Positions 34,012 through 44,426 of a DNA stretch of 44,646 nt are shown here, piece by piece. A program made the position numbers and the translations under genes. The stretch is taken from positions 1 to 44,646 of the forward strand of contig NZ_CAKZYF010000051.1 of the NCBI RefSeq assembly GCF_937884665.1, in the 5' to 3' direction. The notes under the pieces were generated by a model. That model had not been told where the DNA came from and ran no database searches. It saw nothing but the letters and a program-made list of their open reading frames with translations. The DNA comes from an uncultured Allomuricauda sp. GTDB lineage: Bacteria; Bacteroidota; Bacteroidia; Flavobacteriales; Flavobacteriaceae. Position 1 is the first letter of the stretch, and each line of letters begins with the position of its first letter.

Positions 34012-35070
34012 ATGAAGTTCAATATTGCTCTTTTAGCAGGAGATGGGATCGGACCCGAGGTAATCGACCAAGCCATTAAAGTCTGTGATGCGGTCGCCTT
34101 CAGATTCAATCATCAAATAACTTGGAAACCCGCCTTGACCGGAGCTGCCGCGATAGATGCGGTAGGAAACCCATATCCCGATGAAACCCATGAGATTTGT
34201 ATCGCCGCAGACGCGGTTCTGTTCGGTGCGATTGGGCATCCAAAGTATGACAATGACCCGTCTGCAAAAGTCCGACCGGAACAAGGTTTGCTAAAGATGC
34301 GTCAAAAGTTAGGGCTTTTTGCAAACGTACGGCCGACGTTCACTTTTCCTTCCCTAATTGATAAATCCCCTCTAAAAAAGGAGCGTATCGAAGGAACCGA
34401 TTTAGTGTTTTTAAGAGAGTTGACCGGAGGAATATACTTCGGAAAAAGGGGACGTGAGGATGAAGGCAACACAGCCTATGATACGTGTACCTATACCCGC
34501 GCCGAAGTGGAACGCCTGGCACGCAAAGGCTTTGAAATGGCGCGACAGCGATCAAAAAAGTTATGTTGTGTGGACAAAGCAAACGTGTTAGAGACTTCAC
34601 GCCTGTGGCGTGAAACCGTTCAAGGTTTAGAGCAGGATTATCCAGATATCGCTGTAACCTACGAATTTGTGGATGCCGTGGCCGTGCGAGTGAGTCAGTG
34701 GCCCAGTACGTACGACGTGCTCATAACCGAAAATTTATTTGGTGATGTGTTGACCGATGAAGCCTCCGTAATTTCGGGCTCCATGGGACTCATGCCTTCT
34801 GCATCCTTGGGAGAAAAAACTTCGCTATTTGAACCCATTCATGGTTCCTATCCGCAGGCGGCGGGAAAGAATATCGCGAATCCCCTGGCAACGGTACTTT
34901 CGGCAGCCATGATGTTCGAAACCGCATTTGGCTTGGTTGAGGAAGCCGCTGCGATACGTGAGGTAGTCAATCAATCCCTTGCCCACGGTATAGTAACCGA
35001 AGATCTTTCCAATGGAGGGAAATCCTATGGGACCCGCGAAGTTGGTGATTGGTTGGCAGCCACCATTTAA
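34012..35070 (+). CDS. leuB: 3-isopropylmalate dehydrogenase
   Basis: LeuB is an NAD-dependent oxidative decarboxylase making 2-oxoisocaproate. This 352-residue chain has ALLAGDGIGPEVI at residue 5, the substrate arginines in the region LKMRQKLGLFANVRP (near 95), the NAD-site and metal Asp in TENLFGDVLTDEAS (near 240), and EPIHGSYPQAAGKNIANP (near 280). It follows leuA after 13 bases and is the last leu gene, with a hairpin-forming region after it. Length is standard (E. coli 363). Confidence 0.96.
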   Translation: MKFNIALLAGDGIGPEVIDQAIKVCDAVAFRFNHQITWKPALTGAAAIDAVGNPYPDETHEICIAADAVLFGAIGHPKYDNDPSAKVRPEQGLLKMRQKLGLFANVRPTFTFPSLIDKSPLKKERIEGTDLVFLRELTGGIYFGKRGREDEGNTAYDTCTYTRAEVERLARKGFEMARQRSKKLCCVDKANVLETSRLWRETVQGLEQDYPDIAVTYEFVDAVAVRVSQWPSTYDVLITENLFGDVLTDEASVISGSMGLMPSASLGEKTSLFEPIHGSYPQAAGKNIANPLATVLSAAMMFETAFGLVEEAAAIREVVNQSLAHGIVTEDLSNGGKSYGTREVGDWLAATI

Positions 35071-35166
35071 TTCATACCTCCCATTTATCTGTGGCCCAAA
35101 GCCCAAAAATCCACAAAGTCCCTGATTGAGAGGTATCCTGGCTTCATCCATTATCCGACAATACGG

Positions 35167-35191
35167 CCCTGATTGAGCATCCAAATCAGGG
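35167..35191 (+). terminator. Hairpin after leuB, possible terminator
   Basis: CCCTGATT (35167-35174) pairs with AATCAGGG (35184-35191) around a 9-base loop, then GTTTGG. The U run is short (TTT), so termination would be weak. The upstream copy at 35120 offers an alternative left arm. Confidence 0.4.
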
Positions 35192-35212
35192 TTTGGAGTA
35201 AAATCTGCTTGC

Positions 35213-35275
35213 TCAATTCATATCCTGTATTCGTCAATCCGTATCCTACATCTGTCAATTTTCATCTCCCAAACA
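35213..35275 (+). repeat. Three tandem 21-base units
   Basis: Units begin at 35213, 35234 and 35255. Each opens TCAAT. The first two match at 15 of 21 bases and every difference is a transition; the third keeps only the opening. The period equals two helical turns. Confidence 0.5.
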
Positions 35276-35313
35276 GGTATTCGGAACCTACTTTTAGGTT
35301 GATAAACTTGTTT

Positions 35314-36474
35314 ATGATGATACTTAAAAACACCCATCAACTTTTATACGTATTAGTTCTCAATCTTACATTTCTTCTTTTACCGACGGGCACCATGGCC
35401 CAAAAAAAGATAAAGCCAATTAAAAATTCGGTCGCGTGGAGGTATACCATTGCCCCTAAAGCACCTTTAGAAGCTCACTTGAAAACCTATCAAATCAAAG
35501 TGGATACCGACTTGAACCCTATGGATTTAAGTGATGAAATGGCTTGGTCCCATGCTATTGGGGAAATGGATTCCAGAGAGAAAGAACAGTTGAAACAAAA
35601 GGCTATCGCAGATACGTTGCGCGTATGGAGCAATCGATATATAGGATTAAAATCCCAACCCTTTGTGCAGACGGAGACCAACCCTGATTTTGTTATTTCC
35701 CTAAGTACGATGTCCTATGCTATAGAAAATGTGCAGTTAGATGTTGATTTTTCCGATATGGAAAGTGCGATATGCAATGTCAATGCCGTTGCCCGATTGA
35801 CCGTACTCAACAAGGAGGGTTCTGTTCTTTTGGATAAAACCATAAGGTATTACGTTGACGAACTGGAACAATCGACACTACTTCCCATCCGTCACTTTAT
35901 GCTCAATCCGGTTTTTAAACTGAAATACAATTTAAAAAAGAAGCCTGAAAAGAAAAAAAAGTTATTGGAGCGAAAACTTAAAAAGTATGAGGCAGTGGTG
36001 TTGGAATACTTTTTTCAAAAAAGCGGTAAACTTCTCAGGGAAAATTATACCGAACAACAGGTCGAGGCCTATGCGGTAACCTACGGTATAAAAAATAAGG
36101 GACATGAAGCGTTGAACGAGGCCAGTCATTCTGCCAAAAGCGCCATTAATTCCCTTTCAGCACTTAGCGAAAAAAAACGGAAAAGCCTTCAAGCCGTACG
36201 ACCAGAAATCAGAAATTCCATGGATTATTGGCAAGATAAATTGGAGCGCACCACCCATCAGGATATTCAAAAATACCTTTGGGCCAATCTGTCCTTGGGG
36301 CATCTACTTTTGGACAACACGGTAGAGGCCAGAAATTATCTACTGATGATTCCCGAATCTAAGACACTTGGTGAAAAAACCCATTTTCAAGGAGGTTTTG
36401 ACTATTTTTTGAATGGTCTTTCCGAAGCCATCTCGCTAAAAGAACAGTTTGGTGAACTTGCCCAGATTCAATAG
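35314..36474 (+). CDS. Exported protein of unknown function
   Basis: I do not recognise a family. ATG 35314 (or 35317) gives about 386 residues with a signal peptide (LLYVLVLNLTFLLLPTGTMAQ). An upstream ORF start at 35173 runs through tandem repeats and is rejected. The mature N-terminal part is beta-rich (about residues 50-200; FVISLSTMSYAIENVQLDVDF, ARLTVLNKEGSVLLDKTIRYY). It is followed by a highly basic helix (LKKKPEKKKKLLERKLKKYE) and a helical C-terminal part with a TPR-like look (YLWANLSLGHLLLDNTVEARNYLL). The fold resembles DUF4136-like lipoproteins only loosely. It converges on the GapN gene with 21 bases between. Confidence 0.7.
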   Translation: MMILKNTHQLLYVLVLNLTFLLLPTGTMAQKKIKPIKNSVAWRYTIAPKAPLEAHLKTYQIKVDTDLNPMDLSDEMAWSHAIGEMDSREKEQLKQKAIADTLRVWSNRYIGLKSQPFVQTETNPDFVISLSTMSYAIENVQLDVDFSDMESAICNVNAVARLTVLNKEGSVLLDKTIRYYVDELEQSTLLPIRHFMLNPVFKLKYNLKKKPEKKKKLLERKLKKYEAVVLEYFFQKSGKLLRENYTEQQVEAYAVTYGIKNKGHEALNEASHSAKSAINSLSALSEKKRKSLQAVRPEIRNSMDYWQDKLERTTHQDIQKYLWANLSLGHLLLDNTVEARNYLLMIPESKTLGEKTHFQGGFDYFLNGLSEAISLKEQFGELAQIQ

Positions 36475-36495
36475 CGTATTGGATTGTTGTACACC

Positions 36496-38091
36496 CTAAA
36501 GGATATAATCCGTACTTAAAAAATTGCTCACCTTGGCCTCCATAAGTTGTCCAATGGTTTCGTTGTTCAATTCGGTATCCTTAAATGCTACGAAAGTACG
36601 TATGGAAAATGAGCGAAGGGCATCATTTACACTGAGCGTAGACTGGGCTGAATCTTTTCGACCCGTAAATGGATACACATCGGGGCCACGCTGACAAGAA
36701 CTATTGAGATTAACCCGACACACCAAATTTGCCAAGGTATCAATCAAAGGTGACAGCGCATAGACATCTTTGCCAAAAAGGCTCACTTGCTGTCCATAAT
36801 TTGACGCTGCCATATCATCCAGCGGTTGTGAAATGTCTTCAAATGAAATTACGGGAATGATCGGCCCAAATTGCTCATCTTCATACACCTTCATATCCTT
36901 CGTGGTGGGATATACAATGGAAGGCCAGATGAAATTCGGTACGCGCTTCCCACCATTTTTATTGACTATTTTGGCTCCTTTTTCAAGTGCGTCATCCAAT
37001 AATTCCTGAATATAATCCGGTTTTCCAGGTTCAGGTAAGGGGGTCAAGTCTATCCCTTCATCCCAAGGATTACCGAACTTTAACGTATCAACCGCCTTGG
37101 CGAATTTTTTTAAAAACTCTTTTTTGATTTCCTCATGAACATAGATGATTTTTAACGCGGTACAGCGCTGCCCATCATACGAAAGTGTTCCAGAAATGCA
37201 TTCTTTAACAGTAAGGTCCAAATCGGCATCCGGCAAAATAATCGCGGGATTTTTGGCTTCCAAGCCCAATACCTGTCTCAAACGATTACTCTTAGGATGT
37301 TGGTTTACCAACGCATTGGCGGAAGAACTATGTCCGATAAGTGCCAGTACATCCACTTTGCCTGTTTTCATGATGGGTCCTGCAATAGCCCTACCTCGAC
37401 CAAACAAAATATTGACAACTCCTTTTGGGAAACTGGTCTGAAAGGCCTCAAGTAGTGGAGCAATCAATAATACGCCATGTTTGGCAGGTTTAAAAATGGT
37501 CGTATTGCCCATTATCAAGGCAGGAATCAGCAGGGTAAAGGTTTCGTTCAAGGGATAGTTGTAAGGTCCCAAGCACAAAACAATCCCAAGTGGCCCTCTG
37601 CGAATGTGGGCATAAACGCCTTGATATTTTTCAAACTTTGCGGAATTTCGGTCCAGTGTTTTGTATGCTTCAATGGTATCATAGATGTAGGTAACCGTCC
37701 TATCGAATTCCTTGTACGAATCTGGTTGGGACTTACCAATTTCCCACATCAATAATTTAACAACTTCTTCCCGTTTCTCTTCCATTTTTTTTACAAAGGT
37801 CTCCATGCATTCAATTCTATCCTTGACCTTCATTGTGGGCCATAGACCTTTGCCTTGGTCCCATGCCGTGGTAGCAGCATCAAGTGCCTCCATAGCTTCA
37901 GACTCTTGATTTGTAGGGATACTGCCCAGAATGGTTTTTTGATATTCTTTAGTGGAAGATATTGTAGAGAATATCTCAGATGTAGGACCATCCCAATCTT
38001 TTAGCTCTCCATTCACCAAATAGTGACGTAGGTGGATCGGCTCTTTAATTTGCAGGTTTTCTGGTATCGCGGGTAAACTTTCCATTTTCAT
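36496..38091 (-). CDS. Non-phosphorylating NADP-dependent glyceraldehyde-3-phosphate dehydrogenase (GapN-type aldehyde dehydrogenase)
   Basis: This 531-residue aldehyde dehydrogenase oxidises an aldehyde to acid with NAD(P). The active-site Cys lies in GQRCTALK, and the general-base Glu in [13 protein letters not shown](P)-binding shows [10 protein letters not shown] and [10 protein letters not shown]. The C-terminal segment [22 protein letters not shown] is close to the GAPN signature (NRxxQRGPDxxPFxGxKDSG), which points to glyceraldehyde-3-phosphate and hence NADPH supply. The usual KDSG glycine reads KDSA here, and [11 protein letters not shown] differs slightly, so the assignment is good but not certain. 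It lies alone between the leu and ilv clusters on the minus strand. Confidence 0.85.
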   Translation of the reverse strand: MKMESLPAIPENLQIKEPIHLRHYLVNGELKDWDGPTSEIFSTISSTKEYQKTILGSIPTNQESEAMEALDAATTAWDQGKGLWPTMKVKDRIECMETFVKKMEEKREEVVKLLMWEIGKSQPDSYKEFDRTVTYIYDTIEAYKTLDRNSAKFEKYQGVYAHIRRGPLGIVLCLGPYNYPLNETFTLLIPALIMGNTTIFKPAKHGVLLIAPLLEAFQTSFPKGVVNILFGRGRAIAGPIMKTGKVDVLALIGHSSSANALVNQHPKSNRLRQVLGLEAKNPAIILPDADLDLTVKECISGTLSYDGQRCTALKIIYVHEEIKKEFLKKFAKAVDTLKFGNPWDEGIDLTPLPEPGKPDYIQELLDDALEKGAKIVNKNGGKRVPNFIWPSIVYPTTKDMKVYEDEQFGPIIPVISFEDISQPLDDMAASNYGQQVSLFGKDVYALSPLIDTLANLVCRVNLNSSCQRGPDVYPFTGRKDSAQSTLSVNDALRSFSIRTFVAFKDTELNNETIGQLMEAKVSNFLSTDYIL

Positions 38092-38321
38092 TAATTTCTT
38101 CGAAAGTTACAAATTTTGTTTAATAAAATTAATATTTTGTTAAACATAATCGAAAAGCGAAAGGGACTTCCCTGCGTATCGCTTTCTTAACCCGACTTGA
38201 CTTGAGCCTAATCCGTTTTAGCAGCATTGCGAACCCTATAATTAATCTCGCAAACCACTTTGGGTCACTACCAGGGAAGATACCGGTGTAAGAAAAGCTA
38301 TAATTGAGCGCTGTGTGGGTC
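38092..38321. other. Intergenic region between gapN-like and ilvC
   Basis: The gapN-proximal 55 bases are very AT-rich, with an inverted repeat GTTTAA (38118-38123) / TTAAAC (38140-38145) that may be an operator. I find no clear terminator for the ilv operon in the remaining sequence; the rest shows no gene. Confidence 0.4.
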
Positions 38322-39797
38322 TTAAACAATAGGTTTCATTGCCGTCATCGATTCCCGAAGCTGGGCGCCTATGATTTCTACGGGATGTTCCCGTATGGCT
38401 TTGTTTACAGTGATTAATTTCATATTATCCACTCCATTACCCGTATCCGTGCCATAGGCATTTCCTATAATATCGGTGTCCACAGTTTTCATAAAATCCT
38501 CTAATAGGGGTTTACAGGCATGGTCAAATAGATAGCATCCATACTCAGCGGTATCGGAAATGACCCGATTCATTTCAAACAGTTTCTTACGGGCGATGGT
38601 GTTGGCAATCAAAGGTGTTTCATGTAGGGATTCATAATACGCTGATTCATCAATAATTCCAGATTGAACCATCGTTTCAAATGCCAGTTCAACTCCGGAT
38701 TTAACAAAAGCGATCATCAATACTCCGTGGTCGTAATACGCTTGTTCGGAAATATCGTGAGGGCCTGCTGGCGTTTTTTCAAAAGCAGTTTCGCCTGTTG
38801 CAGCACGCCAATCCAATAGGTTTTTGTCACCATTGGCCCAATCCTCCATCATCGTTTTGGAAAAGTGGCCACTCATTATATCGTCCATGTGTTTTTGAAA
38901 CAGCGGTCTCATAATTTCCTTAAGTTCTTCAGCTAGGTCGAAGGCCTTTATCTTGGCCGGGTTCGACAAACGGTCCATCATATTGGTAATACCGCCCTGA
39001 TTTAGGCCTTCTGTAATCGTTTCCCAACCGTATTGAATCAATTTGGAAGCAAAACCAGCGTCTATACCCTTTTCAATCATTTTGTTGAAAGAAAGAATGG
39101 AACCGGTCTGCAACAATCCGCAAAGAATGGTCTGCTCCCCCATTAGATCAGATTTAACCTCTGCCACAAAAGAAGACTCCAACACCCCCGCTTTGTGTCC
39201 TCCCGTTCCTGCCGCATACGCTTTGGCTTGTTCCAAACCCTTCGCCTCAGGATCATTTTCAGGGTGAACCGCAATTAAAGTGGGCACGCCAAAACCTCTT
39301 TTGTATTCTTCCCTGACCTCGGAACCAGGACTTTTCGGAGCAACCATGATTACTGTGAGGTCCTTACGAATCTGCATTCCTTCTTCCACAACATTGAATC
39401 CATGGGAATACGACAACGTAGCTCCTTTTTTCATGAGCGGCATGACCGCCCCTACTACTTTAGTATGTTGTTTGTCAGGTGTCAAATTGATTACCATATC
39501 CGCAGTCGGAATCAGTTCGTTGTAAGTACCCACCGTAAAATTGTTCTCCGTGGCATTTTTATAGGATTGTCTTTGTTCCTGTATTGCAGCCTCCCGTAAG
39601 GCGTATGAAATGTCAAGGCCGGAATCGCGCATGTTCAAGCCCTGGTTCAGTCCTTGAGCGCCACACCCGATTATCACAATTTTTTTCCCTCTCAGTGCGT
39701 TTACACCATCATTGAATTCCCAGGGTTCCATAAATCTACATTTGCCCAATTGGGTCAACTGGTCTCTTAGGGACAGGGTATTGAAGTAATTTGTCAT
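38322..39797 (-). CDS. ilvC: Ketol-acid reductoisomerase, class II
   Basis: IlvC converts acetolactate to 2,3-dihydroxyisovalerate (or the isoleucine analogue) with NADPH and Mg2+. The 491-residue length equals E. coli IlvC, i.e. the long class II form. The NADPH loop is [19 protein letters not shown] near residue 37. The duplicated knotted C-terminal domain carries the metal ligands in [15 protein letters not shown] and the later [11 protein letters not shown]. It is the last gene of the ilvD-ilvB-MTase-ilvN-ilvC run, 22 bases after ilvN. Confidence 0.97.
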   Translation of the reverse strand: MTNYFNTLSLRDQLTQLGKCRFMEPWEFNDGVNALRGKKIVIIGCGAQGLNQGLNMRDSGLDISYALREAAIQEQRQSYKNATENNFTVGTYNELIPTADMVINLTPDKQHTKVVGAVMPLMKKGATLSYSHGFNVVEEGMQIRKDLTVIMVAPKSPGSEVREEYKRGFGVPTLIAVHPENDPEAKGLEQAKAYAAGTGGHKAGVLESSFVAEVKSDLMGEQTILCGLLQTGSILSFNKMIEKGIDAGFASKLIQYGWETITEGLNQGGITNMMDRLSNPAKIKAFDLAEELKEIMRPLFQKHMDDIMSGHFSKTMMEDWANGDKNLLDWRAATGETAFEKTPAGPHDISEQAYYDHGVLMIAFVKSGVELAFETMVQSGIIDESAYYESLHETPLIANTIARKKLFEMNRVISDTAEYGCYLFDHACKPLLEDFMKTVDTDIIGNAYGTDTGNGVDNMKLITVNKAIREHPVEIIGAQLRESMTAMKPIV

Positions 39798-39819
39798 TTT
39801 CAGTTTTTGATTAAGTGCT

Positions 39820-40353
39820 TTATTGGTTTTGAAATTCCGCCAAAATATCGGTTATGGGCATACTGGCCTTGGTTACCGCGATCCTTCCTGATCGCACAAA
39901 CTGCATGATTCCATACGGTTCCAACGCATCATGCATTTCATCAATTTCATGTCTGCGCCCTGTTTTGGCCAAAACAAAGAAATCTCTGGAGACCGTAACA
40001 ATTTGAGAGTTGCTCTCTTTGATGATATTTTGGATTTGTCGTTCATCAAACAGCAGACTTGAGGCTATCTTAAAAAGCGCGGATTCTTGATAGATCGTCT
40101 CTTCATCTGTGTGATAAAATGCCTTTATTACCTCTATCTGTTTTTCAATCTGTGCCACGATTTTCCGTGTCCAGTTTTCGGTCGTATAGACAACGATGGT
40201 GAACTTTGAAACATTCTCAATTTCTGATTTTGAAACATTTAGACTCTCAATATTAATGTGTCGCTTTAAAAATATTCCAGAAATTCTATTCAATAGTCCT
40301 ACGTTATTCTCAGAGTATACCGATATGGTGTACCATTTATTTTCCATATTCAT
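39820..40353 (-). CDS. ilvN: Acetolactate synthase small (regulatory) subunit
   Basis: IlvN binds valine and regulates the IlvB catalytic subunit. This 177-residue protein has an N-terminal ACT domain ([31 protein letters not shown]) and a C-terminal regulatory domain ([35 protein letters not shown]). ATG 40353 (MNMENKW) lies inside the methyltransferase gene, overlapping it by 17 bases; a second Met at 40347 also overlaps. Its translation is therefore coupled to the methyltransferase, not directly to ilvB. Confidence 0.94.
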   Translation of the reverse strand: MNMENKWYTISVYSENNVGLLNRISGIFLKRHINIESLNVSKSEIENVSKFTIVVYTTENWTRKIVAQIEKQIEVIKAFYHTDEETIYQESALFKIASSLLFDERQIQNIIKESNSQIVTVSRDFFVLAKTGRRHEIDEMHDALEPYGIMQFVRSGRIAVTKASMPITDILAEFQNQ

Positions 40354-40930
40354 CTACTTTAACGGCTATAATCACTCCCGTTGACCAATCCATATTTGTG
40401 ATTTTCAAACCTCTTTTTGATTCCAGGTCCCCTATCAATGTCTTTGCCTTTTCCCCATGTCCTTTCGGCCAATTGGGCTGTTCAACCATATCATCTATCA
40501 CATAAAAACCCCCTACGTTTAGCAGGTTCAAGGTGCTATCCAAGAGACTATATTTTCCAGGCCAGGCATCTGCAAATATCAAATCGAAATTCGGACCCTT
40601 ATATCCGGATAACCAACCTTCACCGTCTACGCATAACAGTTCTAATCTATTTTCACCGAAAAAATTTTGTTTGGCAAGATCGACAAGTTCCATATCCGAA
40701 TCCAAACTTATCATCTTGGAATTCGAATCCATGCCGTCCAGCATCCAAGCCAATGATAAGCCCATACCCGTGCCCAATTCTAGAAAAATACCGTTTGGTT
40801 TTGAAGCTACGAGCGTTCTTAGCATTGAACCTACCTTACTGTCTGAGGGCATAGTAAAACCCCTAGCTTCGGATTGCTCTAACAAGCATGGATAAACGGC
40901 AGGTGTATGTAGCATATTCAGGGCATTCAT
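40337..40930 (-). CDS. Class I SAM-dependent methyltransferase inside the ilv operon
   Basis: This 197-residue protein has the Rossmann-type SAM fold. Motif I is IFLELGTGMGLSLAWML (near residue 49), the acidic SAM-ribose residue is in MISLDSD (near 78), the post-I strand is FDLIFADAWPGK, and GGFYVIDDMV is the later strand. It resembles O-methyltransferases of the Methyltransf_24 kind; the substrate is unknown. Its start overlaps the ilvB stop by one base and its end overlaps ilvN by 17 bases, so it is expressed as part of the operon. Canonical ilvBN operons have no gene here. It is not a truncated remnant: the fold is complete and the reading frame intact. Confidence 0.85.
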   Translation of the reverse strand: MNALNMLHTPAVYPCLLEQSEARGFTMPSDSKVGSMLRTLVASKPNGIFLELGTGMGLSLAWMLDGMDSNSKMISLDSDMELVDLAKQNFFGENRLELLCVDGEGWLSGYKGPNFDLIFADAWPGKYSLLDSTLNLLNVGGFYVIDDMVEQPNWPKGHGEKAKTLIGDLESKRGLKITNMDWSTGVIIAVKVDEYGK

Positions 40931-42663
40931 TATTCCAACCTGATATCTGAAACGGAAGCCCCGGAGGGTATCATCGGGAAAACGTTATCTTCTTTTTCCA
41001 CACGGACTTCCAAAAAATAGGGGTCCTTAGATGAAATCATTTCAGTAACGGCCGATTCCAGCTCATTTCTTTCTGTCACTCTCTTGGAGGTAATGTGGTA
41101 TCCTTCGGCAATTTTTACAAAATCCGGGTTGGTCATTACTGTGGAAGCATATCGGCTCTCAAAGAACAACTCTTGCCACTGTCTCACCATGCCTAAATGG
41201 TCATTGTTCAGCACCACAATTTTCACGGGAACATTATGTTGGAAAATAACCCCAAGTTCCTGTATGGTCATTTGGTAACCTCCATCGCCAATGACCGCTA
41301 CCACTTCGCGATCCATTGCCCCCATTTTAGCACCGATGGCCGCAGGTAACGCAAAACCCATGGTGCCGAGGCCGCCCGAGGTTATGTTGCTTTTGGTCTG
41401 GGAAAATTTGGCATATCGACAAGCAATCATTTGATGCTGGCCTACGTCGGTAACAATTACGGCGTTGTTGTTGGATGCCTTATTGATATGTTCGATTACC
41501 TCGCCCATGGTCAATCCTGGCTTTGTAGGCTCGATATCTTTCTTTATGACCTTTTGATACTCCAAGTGATACTTTACATCAAATTCCTTGCGCCATTCCG
41601 AGTGCTCATTTGAATGAATCAAGGGCAATAACAAATCCAAGGTTTGTTTGGCATTTCCTAAAACGGCCACATCTGCCTTCACATTTTTGTCCACTTCCGC
41701 AGGGTCAATTTCAAAATGTATAATTTTGGCCTGCTTGGCGTACGTTTCCAGATTTCCGGTTACCCTATCGTCAAAACGCATTCCAATAGCTATCAAAACG
41801 TCACATTCGTTGGTGAGTACGTTGGGACCATAATTTCCATGCATTCCTACCATTCCCACATTCAATGGATGTGCGGTGTCCATCGCGGAAAGGCCCAAAA
41901 TGGTCCACGCAGCAGGAATTCCCGCTTTCTCCACCAATGCTTTCAACTCTTCTTCAGCTTGCCCCAGTATTACGCCTTGACCATATACAATGTAAGGCTT
42001 TTTAGCTTGGTTTATCAAATCCGCAGCGGCCTCAAGGGCCTTTAAATCTGGTTCGGGGATCGGTTGATAACTTCGTACCCCAGTACACTTTTTGTATAAG
42101 AAATCCAGTTCTTCAAACTGTGCATTTTTCGTGATATCTATTAAGACCGGTCCAGGTCTTCCCGATTTTGCAATGTAAAAGGCCTTTGCAAAAATTTCAG
42201 GAATTTCAGATGCTTTTGTAATCTGATAATTCCATTTGGTGACAGGGGTGGATATTCCCACGATGTCCGTTTCCTGAAAGGCATCTGACCCCAGTAAATG
42301 ACGGGGTACTTGTCCTGTAATGCATACCATTGGAGTGGAATCAATTTGGGCGTCTGCCAAGCCCGTAACCAAGTTTGTTGCTCCGGGTCCTGAAGTGGCC
42401 ATGGCCACACCCACTTTGCCACTTACCCTGGCATATCCCTGCGCCGCATGGGTTGCCCCTTGCTCATGTCTTGTTAAAACATGGGTAAGTCTATCTTGAA
42501 ATTTGTAGAGCTCATCATAGACCGGCATGATCGCTCCTCCGGGATATCCATAAATTAGGTCAACGCCTTCTTCCAGCAAACAATGTATGATTGCCTCTGC
42601 CCCACTTATACGAACAGCGGTTTTACTTGGCGCGTTTTTCTTTTGTGCATTTAATGTTTCCAT
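40930..42663 (-). CDS. ilvB: Acetolactate synthase large (catalytic) subunit
   Basis: IlvB is a thiamine-diphosphate and FAD enzyme making acetolactate or acetohydroxybutyrate, the first common step of valine, leucine and isoleucine synthesis. The 577-residue chain has the catalytic Glu in YGYPGGAIMPVYDEL region with RHEQGATHAAQGYAR (near residue 63). The ThDP motif is VIGDGGYQMTIQELG (near 440) with NNDHLGMVRQW. The central FAD-like domain has IGMRFDDRVTGN. It is 29 bases downstream of ilvD. Confidence 0.97.
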   Translation of the reverse strand: METLNAQKKNAPSKTAVRISGAEAIIHCLLEEGVDLIYGYPGGAIMPVYDELYKFQDRLTHVLTRHEQGATHAAQGYARVSGKVGVAMATSGPGATNLVTGLADAQIDSTPMVCITGQVPRHLLGSDAFQETDIVGISTPVTKWNYQITKASEIPEIFAKAFYIAKSGRPGPVLIDITKNAQFEELDFLYKKCTGVRSYQPIPEPDLKALEAAADLINQAKKPYIVYGQGVILGQAEEELKALVEKAGIPAAWTILGLSAMDTAHPLNVGMVGMHGNYGPNVLTNECDVLIAIGMRFDDRVTGNLETYAKQAKIIHFEIDPAEVDKNVKADVAVLGNAKQTLDLLLPLIHSNEHSEWRKEFDVKYHLEYQKVIKKDIEPTKPGLTMGEVIEHINKASNNNAVIVTDVGQHQMIACRYAKFSQTKSNITSGGLGTMGFALPAAIGAKMGAMDREVVAVIGDGGYQMTIQELGVIFQHNVPVKIVVLNNDHLGMVRQWQELFFESRYASTVMTNPDFVKIAEGYHITSKRVTERNELESAVTEMISSKDPYFLEVRVEKEDNVFPMIPSGASVSDIRLE

Positions 42664-42692
42664 ATATCTTATTTTAAATGCGGGCCATTAGG

Positions 42693-44369
42693 TCAAATCA
42701 AATCCGTGACACACCCTTTGGATGCGGATGACACCATCTTGGCATATTTATATAAACTTCCTTTTTTTACTTTAAGGGGAGGTTGAATCCATTTTTCCCT
42801 TCTGGATTTTAACTCCTCTTCTGAAATATCTACTGATATGGTATTTTTCTCTGCGTCGATGGTAATAATATCCCCTTCTTGAATTAATCCAATGGTACCT
42901 CCTTCTTGTGCCTCAGGGGCGATGTGGCCCACAACAAATCCATGGGTCCCCCCTGAAAAACGTCCATCGGTAATCAAAGCGACTTCCTTGCCCAAACCTG
43001 CTCCCATTATTGCAGCTGTTGGCTTCAACATTTCCGGCATACCCGGCCCTCCTTTGGGACCTTCATAACGAATTACCACAACATTTCCTTTTTGGACCAA
43101 ACCATTTTTGATACCATCATTGGCTTCGAACTCCCCATCAAATACGACCGCAGGACCGGAAAAATAGAGTCCTTCCTTGCCCGTAATTTTGGCAACTGAA
43201 CCTTCGGAGGCCAAATTTCCATAAAGAATTCGCAAAAGCCCTGTCTCCTTTATAGGCTCATCCAAATCTTTTACTATTTCCTGTCCTTCATTCAAATCAG
43301 GTAGGCCCTCTAGATTTTCGGCGATGGTTTTTCCGGTAACGGTCAGACAGTCTCCGTGCAACATTCCTTTATTTAACATAAACTTCATAACAGCGGGTAT
43401 ACCTCCCACATTATGAAGGTCTTCCATCAGAAATCTACCGCTTGGTTTTAAATCGGCCAAGAAAGGAGTTGTATCGCTTATCCGTTGAAAATCATCCAAT
43501 CCAAAATCAATTTCAGCTGCTTTGGCAATAGCTAGAAAGTGAAGTACGGCATTGGTGGACCCGCCCAATACAACAATTAAACGAACCGCATTTTCCAACG
43601 ATTTCTTCGAGATGATATCCCGAGGTTTTATGTCGTTTTCCAAAAGGAAGCGCAATGCTTTACCTGCCTCTTGGGCATCACCCCTCTTATTGGCCCCGAC
43701 TGCTGGATTTGAAGAACTGTAGGGCAATGACATTCCTAAGGCTTCGATTGACGAGGCCATGGTGTTGGCCGTATACATTCCTCCGCAGGCTCCTGCTCCC
43801 GGACAAGCATTTTGAATTACATTTTTGTACTCCTTCTCTCCTATGGTACCAGCAACTTTTTCACCCCAGGCCTCAAATGCGGAAACGACATCTAATTTTC
43901 GCTTATCCAAGCATCCAGAAGCAATCGTTCCTCCATAAACCATGATGGATGGACGATTCAATCGAATCATGGCCATAAGGGCCCCGGGCATATTTTTATC
44001 ACAACCTACAACCGTTACCAAACCGTCATAGTTCATGGCTTGAACCACAGTTTCCATAGAATCTGCAATGATATCCCGGGAAGGAAGTGAATAACGCATT
44101 CCATAGGTACCCATTGAAATCCCATCGCTTACTCCAATGGTATTAAATATCAATCCAACCAAATCCGCATCCTTGGTCCCTTGTTTTACATATGTGGACA
44201 GGTCGTTTAAATGCATATTACAGGGATTGCCCTCATAACCCGTACTTCCGATACCTACTAAGGGCTTTTTCAAATCGTTCTCACTCAATCCTATAGCGTA
44301 TAGCATGGCCTGCGCTGCGGGCTGGGTGGGATCTTGGGTTACGTTTTTGCTGTATTTATTCAATTCCAT
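42693..44369 (-). CDS. ilvD: Dihydroxy-acid dehydratase
   Basis: IlvD dehydrates 2,3-dihydroxyisovalerate and its isoleucine analogue to 2-oxoacids. The Fe-S cysteines are visible in [10 protein letters not shown] (near residue 50), [12 protein letters not shown] (near 122) and [12 protein letters not shown] (near 195). The active-site serine segment is [14 protein letters not shown] (near 472). The 558-residue length is typical of bacterial IlvD. It is the first gene of the operon, with a promoter about 50 bases upstream. Confidence 0.97.
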   Translation of the reverse strand: MELNKYSKNVTQDPTQPAAQAMLYAIGLSENDLKKPLVGIGSTGYEGNPCNMHLNDLSTYVKQGTKDADLVGLIFNTIGVSDGISMGTYGMRYSLPSRDIIADSMETVVQAMNYDGLVTVVGCDKNMPGALMAMIRLNRPSIMVYGGTIASGCLDKRKLDVVSAFEAWGEKVAGTIGEKEYKNVIQNACPGAGACGGMYTANTMASSIEALGMSLPYSSSNPAVGANKRGDAQEAGKALRFLLENDIKPRDIISKKSLENAVRLIVVLGGSTNAVLHFLAIAKAAEIDFGLDDFQRISDTTPFLADLKPSGRFLMEDLHNVGGIPAVMKFMLNKGMLHGDCLTVTGKTIAENLEGLPDLNEGQEIVKDLDEPIKETGLLRILYGNLASEGSVAKITGKEGLYFSGPAVVFDGEFEANDGIKNGLVQKGNVVVIRYEGPKGGPGMPEMLKPTAAIMGAGLGKEVALITDGRFSGGTHGFVVGHIAPEAQEGGTIGLIQEGDIITIDAEKNTISVDISEEELKSRREKWIQPPLKVKKGSLYKYAKMVSSASKGCVTDLI

Positions 44370-44418
44370 TAATAAATTTCTTCGAAATGTTATTTTTCAC
44401 TGAAATTACTCTAACACC

Positions 44419-44426
44419 CAAAGATA
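44419..44426 (-). promoter_or_regulatory. -7 box of the ilvD operon promoter
   Basis: On the minus strand the sequence reads TATCTTTG, matching TAnnTTTG, about 50 bases before the ilvD ATG. No clear TTG -33 box is found at 17-23 bases upstream, so the match is partial. Confidence 0.45.

Larger units (their letters stand above)
35071..35313. other. Repeat-rich intergenic region after leuB
   Basis: It contains two copies of CCCTGATTGAG (35120-35130, 35167-35177) and one complementary arm AATCAGGG (35184-35191), plus three tandem 21-base units from 35213. A near-consensus -7 box TACTTTTA (35289-35296) lies just before the next gene. The ORF of the next gene is open through part of this region, but its N-terminal coding there is not credible. 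Confidence 0.55.

Noticed and set aside
35173-35313. N-terminal extension of the exported unknown protein
   Set aside because: It would put 47 residues, including the tandem repeat, before the signal peptide. ATG 35314 sits directly before the export signal.
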